A stretch of 5,759 bases of DNA from Hydrogenophaga sp. (GTDB lineage: Bacteria; Pseudomonadota; Gammaproteobacteria; Burkholderiales; Burkholderiaceae_C). Positions 1 to 5,664 of the stretch are shown here, in pieces. Position 1 is the first letter of the stretch; every line of letters starts with the position of its first letter. The translations under genes and the position numbers were made by a program. The DNA lies in the NCBI GenBank assembly GCA_018335615.1, contig JAGXRS010000309.1, positions 1 to 5,759 on the forward strand, given 5' to 3'. Under the pieces are notes generated by a model. The model had not been told where the DNA came from. It saw only the letters and a program-made list of their open reading frames with translations, and searched no databases.

Positions 1-643
1 CCGCCACGCCGGGGCTTGCCAGCTCGGCGCGGGCCTGGCGCACCACCGACACACCGGCGGTGATGGCCAGCGCGGCCATGACCGCGGCCACGGCCAGATC
101 GGGCCAGGCGGTGCCGGTGCCGAAAACGCCCAGCGCCGCGGCCATCACGGCCAGGTTGGACAGCGCGTCGTTGCGCGAGCACAGCCAGACACTGCGCATG
201 TTGGCGTCGCCGGTGCGGAAGGTGTAGAGCAGCACGGCCACGCCGGCGTTCACCAGCAGGGCAACGAAGCCGACCACACCCATCACCCAGGGTTCGGGCA
301 TGCTGCCGGCGTGCAGCATCCAGCCAGCGCGCCCGAGCACGAAGAGCCCGTACGCCAGCATGGTCAGCCCCTTGACGTAGGCGGCGCGGCTGCGCCAGAC
401 CAGTGCCATGCTCAGCACCGCCAGCGAAATGCCGTAGTTGGCTGCGTCGCCCGCGAAGTCCACCGCGTCGGCCAGCAGCGAGACCGAGTCCGCCTGCAGG
501 CCGGCCACCAGCTCGACCCCGAACATCACCAGGTTCAGCCAGAGTGCGATCCACAGCGCCCGGCGCCAGCGCGGGTCTGTGGCGGCTGCCTCGGCGGCAG
601 GGCGGGTGTCGGTGCTGCAGGTGGCGTGGCAGGAACAGGCCAT
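1..643 (-). CDS. Cation efflux (CDF-type) transporter, 3' end beyond the window
   Basis: Inner-membrane protein predicted to export divalent metal (Cd/Zn/Pb/Co type) from the cytoplasm. The 214 visible residues have no stop. The N-terminus is Cys/His-rich (C3, C5, H6, C9), a likely metal-binding patch. About six hydrophobic segments follow, at roughly 29-49, 55-82, 91-110, 119-141, 153-174 and 180-201. The segment around 53-70 reads S-L-L-A-D-A-V-D-F-A-G-D and gives the CDF TM2 metal pair D62-x3-D66. The fifth segment has C155-x3-D159, where the classical CDF site (as in YiiP) has H-x3-D. The last visible stretch (V-R-Q-A-R-A-E-L) resembles the end of the CDF membrane domain, so the protein may stop soon after the edge without a long C-terminal domain (inference). 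An in-frame ATG exists at 679, but it lies at or upstream of the predicted transcription start. ATG 643 is therefore preferred, with a weak GAGAG ribosome site 5 nt upstream. It is divergent from the MerR-type gene and probably induced by it. Metal specificity cannot be read from the sequence. Confidence 0.88.
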   Translation of the reverse strand, partial: MACSCHATCSTDTRPAAEAAATDPRWRRALWIALWLNLVMFGVELVAGLQADSVSLLADAVDFAGDAANYGISLAVLSMALVWRSRAAYVKGLTMLAYGLFVLGRAGWMLHAGSMPEPWVMGVVGFVALLVNAGVAVLLYTFRTGDANMRSVWLCSRNDALSNLAVMAAALGVFGTGTAWPDLAVAAVMAALAITAGVSVVRQARAELASPGVA

Positions 644-680
644 GGGGGCTCTCTTTCGGCTTTTGATGAACTCGGGCATG

Positions 681-711
681 ATTTGAAACCTTGAAGTCAC
701 TCGAAGGTCAA
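681..711 (-). promoter_or_regulatory. MerR-type promoter/operator of the metal transporter
   Basis: Read on the minus strand, -35 TTGACC (711-706) and -10 TCAAAT (686-681) are separated by 19 bp. This over-long spacer is the hallmark of promoters activated by MerR-family DNA distortion; ordinary sigma-70 promoters have about 17 bp. The spacer region carries an imperfect 21-bp dyad at 688-708: half-sites ACCTT and AAGGT, with an inner AGT-g-ACT and two mismatched base pairs on each side between them. Transcription would start near 674, giving a leader of about 31 nt before ATG 643. The operator ends 5 nt before the regulator's GTG, so bound regulator probably also controls its own gene. No separate promoter for the regulator could be recognised. 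Confidence 0.8.
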
Positions 712-713
712 GC

Positions 714-1199
714 GTGTCGAGCCACGAACCGGTTTTCACGCAGGGGGGCGCAGCGCTGCACATTGGCGAGGCGGCCCGTGCCTCGGGCGTGAGCGCCGCC
801 AACATCCGTTACTACGAGCGCGAGGGGCTGCTGCACGACCCGGTGCGCGGGGAGAACGACTACCGGCTCTATGCCGCCGCCGATGTCCACCGCCTGCGCT
901 TCATCCGGCAGTGCCGCGCCATGGACATGTCGCTGGACGAGGTGCGCACCCTGCTCGACCTGGACCTGAACGACAAGGCCGACTGCGCCACGGCGCGCGA
1001 GGCGCTCGATGCCCACCTGGGCCATGTGCGCCAGCGCCTGGCCGAGCTGCGCACGCTGGAGCAGGACCTGCTGGCGCTGCGCAACCGCTGCGACGGCTCC
1101 GACGATCATTGCCGCATCATCGAGGCGCTGCACCAGCGGGCCGACGAGTCGACCCCACCTGCGGACTCGCCAGCCGGTTTGCACCACCGGCATGTGTAG
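714..1199 (+). CDS. cadR: Cd(II)/Pb(II)-responsive MerR-family regulator (CadR/PbrR type)
   Basis: Cytoplasmic metal-sensing transcription factor of 161 residues that should repress/activate the divergent transporter promoter. A winged helix-turn-helix starts at L15-H-I-G-E-A and continues through the family signature N30-I-R-Y-Y-E-R-E-G-L-L and N48-D-Y-R-L-Y. A conserved segment R65-Q-C-R-A-M-D-M-S-L-D-E-V-R follows, then the dimerisation helix (about 92-124). C91, C126 and C133 (C-x6-C) match the three metal-sensing cysteines of CadR/PbrR (C77, C112, C119 there). The tail ends H-H-R-H-V, recalling the His-rich second metal site of CadR. About 14 residues precede the usual family start. GTG 714 was chosen because GAAGG (703-707) lies 6 nt upstream and no other good in-frame start exists; this ribosome site sits inside the operator. 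The subfamily is well supported; the true inducing metal is inferred. Confidence 0.92.
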   Translation: MSSHEPVFTQGGAALHIGEAARASGVSAANIRYYEREGLLHDPVRGENDYRLYAAADVHRLRFIRQCRAMDMSLDEVRTLLDLDLNDKADCATAREALDAHLGHVRQRLAELRTLEQDLLALRNRCDGSDDHCRIIEALHQRADESTPPADSPAGLHHRHV

Positions 1200-1209
1200 C
1201 GGGTGCCGG

Positions 1210-1236
1210 GCGCCGGCCGTGCAGGAGGCCGGGCGC
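1210..1236. terminator. GC-rich hairpin between convergent genes, possible bidirectional terminator
   Basis: Between the regulator's stop (1199) and the phosphodiesterase's stop (1242), GCGCCGGCC (1210-1218) pairs with GGCC-g-GGCGC (1227-1236). This gives a 9-bp stem with one bulged G and an 8-nt loop. Its position between two converging stop codons fits a shared terminator. There is no T-run on either side, so it is not a canonical intrinsic terminator. Confidence 0.35.
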
Positions 1237-1241
1237 GGTCC

Positions 1242-2360
1242 TCACCGCAGGTCGGGTGCCACGCCGAAGGGCGCGGGTTCGCTGGCCTCGGCGGGTTGAG
1301 GAGCGTCGCCTGAGCGGCGTGTGGGAATGGTCACCGGCGGGGGCAAGGCCATGCCTCGTCGCTGCATCACGGCGCGCAGGCGGTCCGGGTAGTCGGTGAT
1401 GAGGCCGTCCACGCCCCAGTCCATCAGGCGCTCCATGTCGGCGGTTTCGTTCACCGTCCAGGGAATCACGCGCAGCTTCAGCGCGCGGGCGCGCGCCATT
1501 GTGGCCTGGCTCAGGTCGTTGAAGCGGGGCGACCAGAGCTGGCCCCCGGCCGCCGCCACCATCGCCGGGGCGTCGTCAAAATCGGCCAGCCTCAGGCCAT
1601 GCGTCCACTCACCCGAGCTCAGGGTGTCAAAGCGCAGCTGCTGCGAACTGAGGTACGACAGGGGCAGCGCGGGGGCCTGCCGGCGGGCTTCCTGCAGCAC
1701 CCGCCAGTCAAAGCTCTGCAGCGTGACGCGCGAGGCCATGCCGTACCGCTTCACCACGTCGAGCACGGCGCGCACGAACTCGGCCGGGCGGGGCGAATCC
1801 TCGGGCCGCAAAGGGCTCAGCTTGAGTTCGATGTTGAACGTGGCATGGGCGGCGCCCCACGATTCGATCTGACCGAAAACGGCCGCCAGCGTGGGGATGC
1901 GCTCGCCGTCTCGCGGCACCTGATCGGCAAATTCTCGCGCGTAGCGGCTGCCCGGGTTGATGCGGCCCACGTCAAAGCGGGCGATGTCGTTCAGGCTCAG
2001 GCGGTAGAAGGGCTCGCCCCGTGCCTTGAGCCACTCGCCGCTGGCGTCGCGCGTGATGTCCGGGTTGGGGGCGGTGTCGTGCGACAGCACCGGCACGCCG
2101 TCGGCGCTGAGCACCACGTCGATCTCCAGCGTGGTGACGCCGATGGCCAGCGCCTGCTCGATGCCGGCGAGGGTGTTTTCCGGGGCCAGGCCCCGCGCGC
2201 CCCGGTGGCCCTGGGCGTCGAACGCGACCACCGGGCCTGTCCATGCCAGCACCCCGGCCAACACCAGGGGGCCCAGCCGCGCCGCCCGGACCGGGTGACG
2301 GCCGTGAGCGCTGTGTCGATGGCCAAAGCCCTGAAAAAAACGGAAGCAGCGGAAAAGCAT
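1242..2360 (-). CDS. Exported glycerophosphodiester phosphodiesterase (GDPD family)
   Basis: Predicted to hydrolyse glycerophosphodiesters, the deacylated phospholipid head groups, to glycerol-3-phosphate and an alcohol in the periplasm. From ATG 2360 it has 372 residues. A Sec-type signal is visible: a long Arg/His-rich n-region (1-28), a hydrophobic core (about 29-45) and a likely cut after V-V-A46. The TIM-barrel signature follows: H52-R-G, P60-E-N-T63, E79-I-D81, S93-H-D95, and the metal ligand in N176-I-E178-L-K. It ends with P300-W-T-V-N and G319-L-I-T-D-Y-P. Residues about 334-372 are a Pro/Ala-rich, probably disordered tail. The start was chosen because GGAGG (2369-2373) lies 8 nt upstream; in-frame ATGs at 2375 and 2390 and GTG 2420 lack a comparable site. 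Seven Ts in the coding strand (2340-2334) encode Phe-Phe near the N-terminus. The gene begins 74 nt after aapP on the same strand and could be co-transcribed. It is GlpQ-like in being exported, but I cannot separate GlpQ from other exported GDPDs. Confidence 0.93.
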   Translation of the reverse strand: MLFRCFRFFQGFGHRHSAHGRHPVRAARLGPLVLAGVLAWTGPVVAFDAQGHRGARGLAPENTLAGIEQALAIGVTTLEIDVVLSADGVPVLSHDTAPNPDITRDASGEWLKARGEPFYRLSLNDIARFDVGRINPGSRYAREFADQVPRDGERIPTLAAVFGQIESWGAAHATFNIELKLSPLRPEDSPRPAEFVRAVLDVVKRYGMASRVTLQSFDWRVLQEARRQAPALPLSYLSSQQLRFDTLSSGEWTHGLRLADFDDAPAMVAAAGGQLWSPRFNDLSQATMARARALKLRVIPWTVNETADMERLMDWGVDGLITDYPDRLRAVMQRRGMALPPPVTIPTRRSGDAPQPAEASEPAPFGVAPDLR

Positions 2361-2368
2361 GCGCAGGG

Positions 2369-2373
2369 CCTCC
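2369..2373 (-). promoter_or_regulatory. Ribosome binding site deciding the phosphodiesterase start
   Basis: GGAGG on the minus strand lies 8 nt before ATG 2360. None of the three longer in-frame starts (2375, 2390, 2420) has a match this good at usable spacing, so the shorter N-terminus, which also gives a more normal signal peptide, is preferred. Confidence 0.6.
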
Positions 2374-2401
2374 ATCACACGATGGCCCATTGTGGCAGTG
2401 T

Positions 2402-2424
2402 GGCCGCGCGAAACGTGCACGGCC
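2402..2424 (-). other. Intergenic hairpin between aapP and the phosphodiesterase gene
   Basis: On the minus strand GGCCGTGC (2424-2417) pairs with GCGCGGCC (2409-2402) through 8 bp including one G-T wobble, around a 7-nt loop. It begins 10 nt past the aapP stop. No T-run follows, so it may be a weak or Rho-assisted attenuator or a 3'-end stabiliser rather than a full terminator. The alternative GTG start at 2420 would lie in its stem. Confidence 0.3.
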
Positions 2425-2434
2425 TGTCGGCCCT

Positions 2435-3178
2435 TCAGTGCCCCAGGATCTTCGAGAGAAAGTCCCGGCTGCGCTCGTTCTGCGGGTTGTTGAAGAATTC
2501 GTGCGGCGTGTTCTGCTCGACGATCTGGCCCTGGTCCATGAAGATCACGCGGTCGGCCACGGCCTTGGCAAAGCCCATTTCATGCGTCACGCAGACCATG
2601 GTGATGCCCTGGTTGGCCAACTCGATCATCACGTCGAGCACTTCCTTGATCATCTCGGGGTCGAGCGCCGAGGTGGGCTCGTCGAACAGCATGATCTTGG
2701 GCGTGAGGCACAGCGCCCGCGCAATCGCCACGCGTTGCTGCTGGCCGCCGGAGAGTTGCAGCGGGTACTTGAGTGCCTGCTCGGCGATGCGCACACGCTG
2801 CAGCTGCTGCATGGCGCGTTCCTCGGCTTCCTTCCTGGGCATCTTGCCCACCCACATGGGCGACAGCGTGAGGTTGTCCAGCACGGTCAGGTGCGGGAAC
2901 AGGTTGAACTGCTGGAACACCATGCCCACGTTCTTGCGCACCTGGTCGATGGCCTTGATGTCGTCGGTGAGTTCGATGCCGTCCACCGTCAGCTGGCCCT
3001 GCTGGTGTTCTTCCAGCCGGTTGATGCAGCGGATCAGCGTGGACTTGCCCGAGCCCGACGGGCCGCAGACGACGATGCGTTCGCCCTTGGCCACCGACAG
3101 GTCGATGTCGCGCAACACATGGAAGTCGTTGCCGTACCACTTGTTGACTTTGTCGAAACGGATGATGGGTTCGGTCAC
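2435..3178 (-). CDS. aapP: Amino-acid ABC importer ATP-binding subunit AapP
   Basis: ATPase that powers uptake of amino acids through the AapQ/AapM membrane pair; it works on the cytoplasmic face as a dimer. It has 247 residues, normal for polar-amino-acid ATPases (GlnQ/HisP/AapP group). All motifs are intact: Walker A G39-P-S-G-S-G-K-S-T47, Q-loop V87-F-Q-Q-F-N-L-F-P95, signature L142-S-G-G-Q-Q-Q-R149, Walker B I162-M-L-F-D-E-P168, D-loop S170-A-L-D173 and switch His H199. The frame stays open upstream to 3334, but GTG 3178 is chosen: GAAGGA (3186-3191) lies 7 nt upstream, and the protein then starts directly before the family's first strand (I-I-R-F-D-K-V-N-K-W-Y-G). The upstream extension would read through an intergenic hairpin and has no family resemblance. 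It is downstream of aapM by 152 nt, an unusually wide gap for subunits of one transporter. Confidence 0.95.
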   Translation of the reverse strand: MTEPIIRFDKVNKWYGNDFHVLRDIDLSVAKGERIVVCGPSGSGKSTLIRCINRLEEHQQGQLTVDGIELTDDIKAIDQVRKNVGMVFQQFNLFPHLTVLDNLTLSPMWVGKMPRKEAEERAMQQLQRVRIAEQALKYPLQLSGGQQQRVAIARALCLTPKIMLFDEPTSALDPEMIKEVLDVMIELANQGITMVCVTHEMGFAKAVADRVIFMDQGQIVEQNTPHEFFNNPQNERSRDFLSKILGH

Positions 3179-3185
3179 GGAGAAT

Positions 3186-3191
3186 TCCTTC
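3186..3191 (-). promoter_or_regulatory. Ribosome binding site deciding the aapP GTG start
   Basis: GAAGGA on the minus strand is separated by 7 nt from GTG 3178. It is the evidence for starting AapP at this GTG and not at the far-upstream end of the open frame (3334). Confidence 0.65.
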
Positions 3192-3234
3192 TTGTTCGAT
3201 GGGGTGCATCGCGAGAGCTGCATCGCCAGCCAGG

Positions 3235-3271
3235 GACGCCGCGGAACCGGCTTTGCCAGGCCGCTGGTGTC
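3235..3271. repeat. Imperfect inverted repeat (stem-loop) in the 152-nt aapM-aapP spacer
   Basis: On the plus strand GACGCC-GCGG-aa-CC-GGC (3235-3251) pairs with GCC-a-GG-CCGC-t-GGTGTC (3255-3271) around a TTT loop. That is 15 pairs including one G-T wobble, interrupted by a small AA/A internal loop and one bulged T. The structure forms in the aapM-aapP transcript as well. It is not followed by a T-run in either direction. The surrounding spacer (3179-3330) codes for nothing I recognise. Its wording resembles intergenic repeats I recall from Comamonadaceae genomes, but that is memory, not a search. Confidence 0.6.
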
Positions 3272-3330
3272 GCCTTCTTGAGGGGGGATTCGAGCTACAC
3301 GCAGTGAGTGAGAAACGGGGGATGGGTCTT

Positions 3331-4449
3331 TCAACGTGCCTTGCTGGCGTTCAGCTGCTTTTCAACCCAGAGGCTGTAGCGCGACATGGAGAAACAGAAG
3401 GCGAAGTACACCAGCGTGATGAAGAGGTAGGCCTCGATCTTGAACGGGCGCCAGTTGACATCGGAGTTGAGCGCCAGCGCCAGCGCGCCGGTGAGCTCGT
3501 ACAGCGAGACGATGGTGACCAGCGAGGTGTCCTTGAAGATGGAGATGAAGTTGTTCATCATGCTGGGCACCACCATGGCCAGGGCCTGCGGCAGCACGAT
3601 CTTGCGTTGCGTCTGCCAGTAGCTCAGGCCCAGCGTGTCGGCGGCTTCGAGCTGGCCCTTGGGGATGGCCTGCAGACCGCCGCGGATGATCTCGGCCATG
3701 TAGGCGGCGGCAAACAGCGTGATGCCGGCGATCACGCGCACCAGCACGTCCACCGACACGCCCTGCGGCATGAACAGCGGGAACATGAAGGACGCCATGA
3801 ACAGCACCGAGATCAGCGGCACGCCGCGGATCAGCTCGATGTAGATCACGCAGGCCGAGCGGATCGCGGGCAGCTGGCTGCGCCGCCCCAGCGCCACCAC
3901 GATGGCGATCGGGAAGGCCATGAAGATCGAGAGCGTGGCCAGCATCACCGTGAGCGGCAGCCCGCCCCACAGGTCCGTGCGCACCGGGCTCAGGCCCAGC
4001 ACGCCGCCGCCCATGAGGGCGAAGAACATGGCCAGGATGGCGACCCACATCGCCGCCAGCCAGGGTTTCCAGAAGAAGGGGATGCAGCTCAGCACCAGCC
4101 CGCCGACCATCAGCAGGGTGGCCACCAGCGGGCGCCATTGCTCGTCGTACGGGTAGCGGCCGAACAGGATGATGCGGTACTTCTCCGTGACCACGCCCCA
4201 GCAGGCGCCGATGCCGCGCGCGGCCTGGCAGGCGTCGGCGTCGGCGCGGAACACCGACTGGAACAAAGCCCAGTTGGCCGCACCGGGCAGCGCGTACAGC
4301 AGCAGGCCGGCAACGAAGAGGGTGGTGAGCGTGCTGCGCCAGTCCGCAAACAGGTTTTGGCGCGCCCAGGGCACCAGGCCGGTGGTGCGCACCGGCGAGG
4401 GCCGCGGCGCGATGGGGACGAAGGTGGAAGAGGAAGAGGAAGAGGGCAT
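3331..4449 (-). CDS. aapM: Amino-acid ABC importer permease subunit AapM
   Basis: Second membrane subunit of the general/polar L-amino-acid importer, forming the translocation path with AapQ. It has 372 residues, close to the long AapM class and far longer than HisM/GlnP-type permeases (about 220-240). After a Ser run (3-8) comes the AapM-like segment W28-A-R-Q-N-L-F, a first membrane segment (about 41-58), and a periplasmic stretch with C74 and G81-A-C-W84 plus F96-G-R-Y-P. Further segments lead to the conserved L160-W-G-G-L-P-L-T, Y203-I-E-L-I-R-G-V-P-L, and the ATPase-contacting EAA loop E268-A-A-D-T-L-G274...L286-P. The last membrane segments reach the C-terminus. ATG 4449 is preferred because AGGAG lies 8 nt upstream; in-frame ATG 4455 (374 residues) forms an ATGA overlap with the aapQ stop, but the ribosome site is then only 2 nt away. 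Either way translation is probably coupled to aapQ. Confidence 0.93.
   Translation of the reverse strand: MPSSSSSSTFVPIAPRPSPVRTTGLVPWARQNLFADWRSTLTTLFVAGLLLYALPGAANWALFQSVFRADADACQAARGIGACWGVVTEKYRIILFGRYPYDEQWRPLVATLLMVGGLVLSCIPFFWKPWLAAMWVAILAMFFALMGGGVLGLSPVRTDLWGGLPLTVMLATLSIFMAFPIAIVVALGRRSQLPAIRSACVIYIELIRGVPLISVLFMASFMFPLFMPQGVSVDVLVRVIAGITLFAAAYMAEIIRGGLQAIPKGQLEAADTLGLSYWQTQRKIVLPQALAMVVPSMMNNFISIFKDTSLVTIVSLYELTGALALALNSDVNWRPFKIEAYLFITLVYFAFCFSMSRYSLWVEKQLNASKAR
4426..4443. repeat. Hexanucleotide repeat (GGAAGA)x3 at the aapM N-terminus
   Basis: Three perfect tandem GGAAGA units on the plus strand (TCTTCC on the coding strand) encode six consecutive serines at AapM residues 3-8. 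The unit is two codons long, so copy-number change would lengthen or shorten the Ser run without shifting the frame. The run begins 3 nt after the chosen start codon. Confidence 0.75.
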
Positions 4450-4451
4450 GG

Positions 4452-5624
4452 TCATCGCTCCTGGATGGCCATGCGCTGGTTGTACCAGTTCATGAAGGCC
4501 GAGGTGGACAGCGAGGTGGTCAGGTAGACCAGCATGATGATGGCGATGCACTCCACCGCCCGCCCGCTTTGGTTGATGGTGGTGTTGGCGATGGACACCA
4601 CGTCGGGATACCCCACGGCGACGGCCAGCGAGGAGTTCTTGGTGAGGTTCAGGTACTGGTTGGTCAGCGGTGGGATGATCACGCGCATGGCCTGCGGCAG
4701 CACCACCAGGTTCATCTTCTGCTTCTGGTTCAGGCCGAGCGCGGCCGCGGCCTCGCTCTGGCCCTGGCTCACCGACTGGATGCCGCCGCGCACCACCTCG
4801 GCCACGAAGGCGGCGGTGTAGACCACCAGCCCGATGAGGATGGCCATGAACTCGGGCGTGGCGCTCACGCCGCCGTCCACCATGAAGGCCAGTTGCTCCG
4901 GCACATGCCAGTCGCGCGGCATGCCGGCCACCACCCAGCCCACCACGGACAGCACCACGATCAGCGCCACCGGCACCCACATGCGGTCGGCGTCCTGCCC
5001 GGTGAGCTCGAAGCGCTTCTGCATGCGCTGGCGCCACAGCCAGCCCGCGATCAGCCCCAGGCCGGCGCCGGCCAGCACATGCGGCACGCCCGCCGAAGGG
5101 AAGGGAAAGGCCAGCCCGCCCTTGCTCAGGTAGACCAAGTCGGCGAGGTTCCAGGCCTCGTTCGATGCCGGCAGCACCTCGATGAAAAACAGGTACCACA
5201 TCAGCAGCTGCAGCAGGATGGGCACGTTGCGGAAGGTCTCCACGTAGCCATAGCACAGGCCCCGCACCAGCGCATTGCGCGAGAAGCGGCCCACGCCGAT
5301 CAGCACACCCAGCACGGTGGTCAGCACGATGCCGATCACCGCCACCTTCAGCGTGTTGAGCACACCGACCCAGATGGCCTTGCCGTAGGACTCGCTGGGG
5401 TCGTAGGGCACCAGGGTTTCGCCGATGTCGAAACCGGCGGCGGAGCCGAGAAAGTCGAAGCCGCTCTGGATGCCGCGCACCCGCATGTTCTCCTGCGTGT
5501 TGTGCGCCAGGAACCACAGGCCGGCGGCGATCAGCGCCAGCGCGATGACCTGGAAGATCACGCCGCGGGTGGCCCGGCTGTTGAGCGACCAGGTCCGTTT
5601 TCGGGAGGGGGGTTGCGTGTTCAA
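4452..5624 (-). CDS. aapQ: Amino-acid ABC importer permease subunit AapQ
   Basis: First membrane subunit of the general/polar L-amino-acid importer, partner of AapM and AapP. From TTG 5624 it has 390 residues, near the usual length of AapQ (about 400). A short basic N-terminus leads into the first membrane segment (22-40). Then come the family segment G51-I-Q-S-G-F-D-F-L and G64-F-D-I-G-E, V86-G-V-L-N-T-L-K with a membrane helix (to about 112), and Y127-V-E-T-F-R-N-V-P-I-L-L-Q. The central insertion contains K168-G-G-L-A-F-P-F-P. The EAA loop is intact: E291-A-A-A-A-L-G297...L309-P. Start choice: TTG 5624 has GAGGA (5629-5633) 4 nt upstream and gives an N-terminus (N-T-Q-P-P) that looks typical. 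GTG 5663 (403 residues) remains possible, with AGGG 8 nt upstream, but that site lies in a potential hairpin. The stop TGA overlaps ATG 4455 of aapM. The binding-protein gene aapJ would be expected upstream, outside the window. Confidence 0.93.
   Translation of the reverse strand: MNTQPPSRKRTWSLNSRATRGVIFQVIALALIAAGLWFLAHNTQENMRVRGIQSGFDFLGSAAGFDIGETLVPYDPSESYGKAIWVGVLNTLKVAVIGIVLTTVLGVLIGVGRFSRNALVRGLCYGYVETFRNVPILLQLLMWYLFFIEVLPASNEAWNLADLVYLSKGGLAFPFPSAGVPHVLAGAGLGLIAGWLWRQRMQKRFELTGQDADRMWVPVALIVVLSVVGWVVAGMPRDWHVPEQLAFMVDGGVSATPEFMAILIGLVVYTAAFVAEVVRGGIQSVSQGQSEAAAALGLNQKQKMNLVVLPQAMRVIIPPLTNQYLNLTKNSSLAVAVGYPDVVSIANTTINQSGRAVECIAIIMLVYLTTSLSTSAFMNWYNQRMAIQER
4458..4462 (-). promoter_or_regulatory. 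Ribosome binding site for aapM inside the aapQ 3' end
   Basis: AGGAG on the minus strand lies within the last codons of aapQ. It is 8 nt from ATG 4449 and 2 nt from ATG 4455, which favours the former. Its placement under translating ribosomes suggests aapQ-aapM translational coupling. Confidence 0.6.
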
Positions 5625-5664
5625 GCGGTCCTCGCAAACCAGGGTTCGTGGAGACAGCGCCACA

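Noticed and set aside
644..679. Earlier ATG at 679 for the metal transporter, adding 12 residues
   Set aside because: In frame, but it lies upstream of the transcription start expected from the -10 box at 681-686, so it would not be on the mRNA.
708..1193. 161-codon minus-strand open frame over the regulator gene
   Set aside because: Mirror frame of the MerR-type gene, whose signatures on the plus strand are unambiguous.
1599..3281. 560-codon plus-strand open frame
   Set aside because: It lies antisense to the phosphodiesterase and aapP genes, both of which have complete conserved motifs; its composition is that of a GC-rich shadow frame.
2243..3307. 354-codon plus-strand open frame
   Set aside because: Antisense to aapP and the phosphodiesterase start, with no recognisable domain.
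3179..3334. N-terminal extension of AapP starting at 3334 (52 extra residues)
   Set aside because: It would translate the intergenic hairpin and reach into the aapM stop region. The GTG at 3178 has a good ribosome site and matches the family start.
3199..4527. 442-codon plus-strand open frame rich in His, Gln, Gly and Arg
   Set aside because: Antisense to aapM. The low-complexity His/Gln/Gly composition is the reverse reading of membrane-protein codons and shows no domain.
3331..5637. 768-codon minus-strand open frame suggesting an AapQ-AapM fusion or one giant protein
   Set aside because: Only the part from 4455 downward is AapM-like. The upstream part is the wrong frame of aapQ, rich in Arg/Pro/His/Gly without membrane segments; it stays open because of high GC content.
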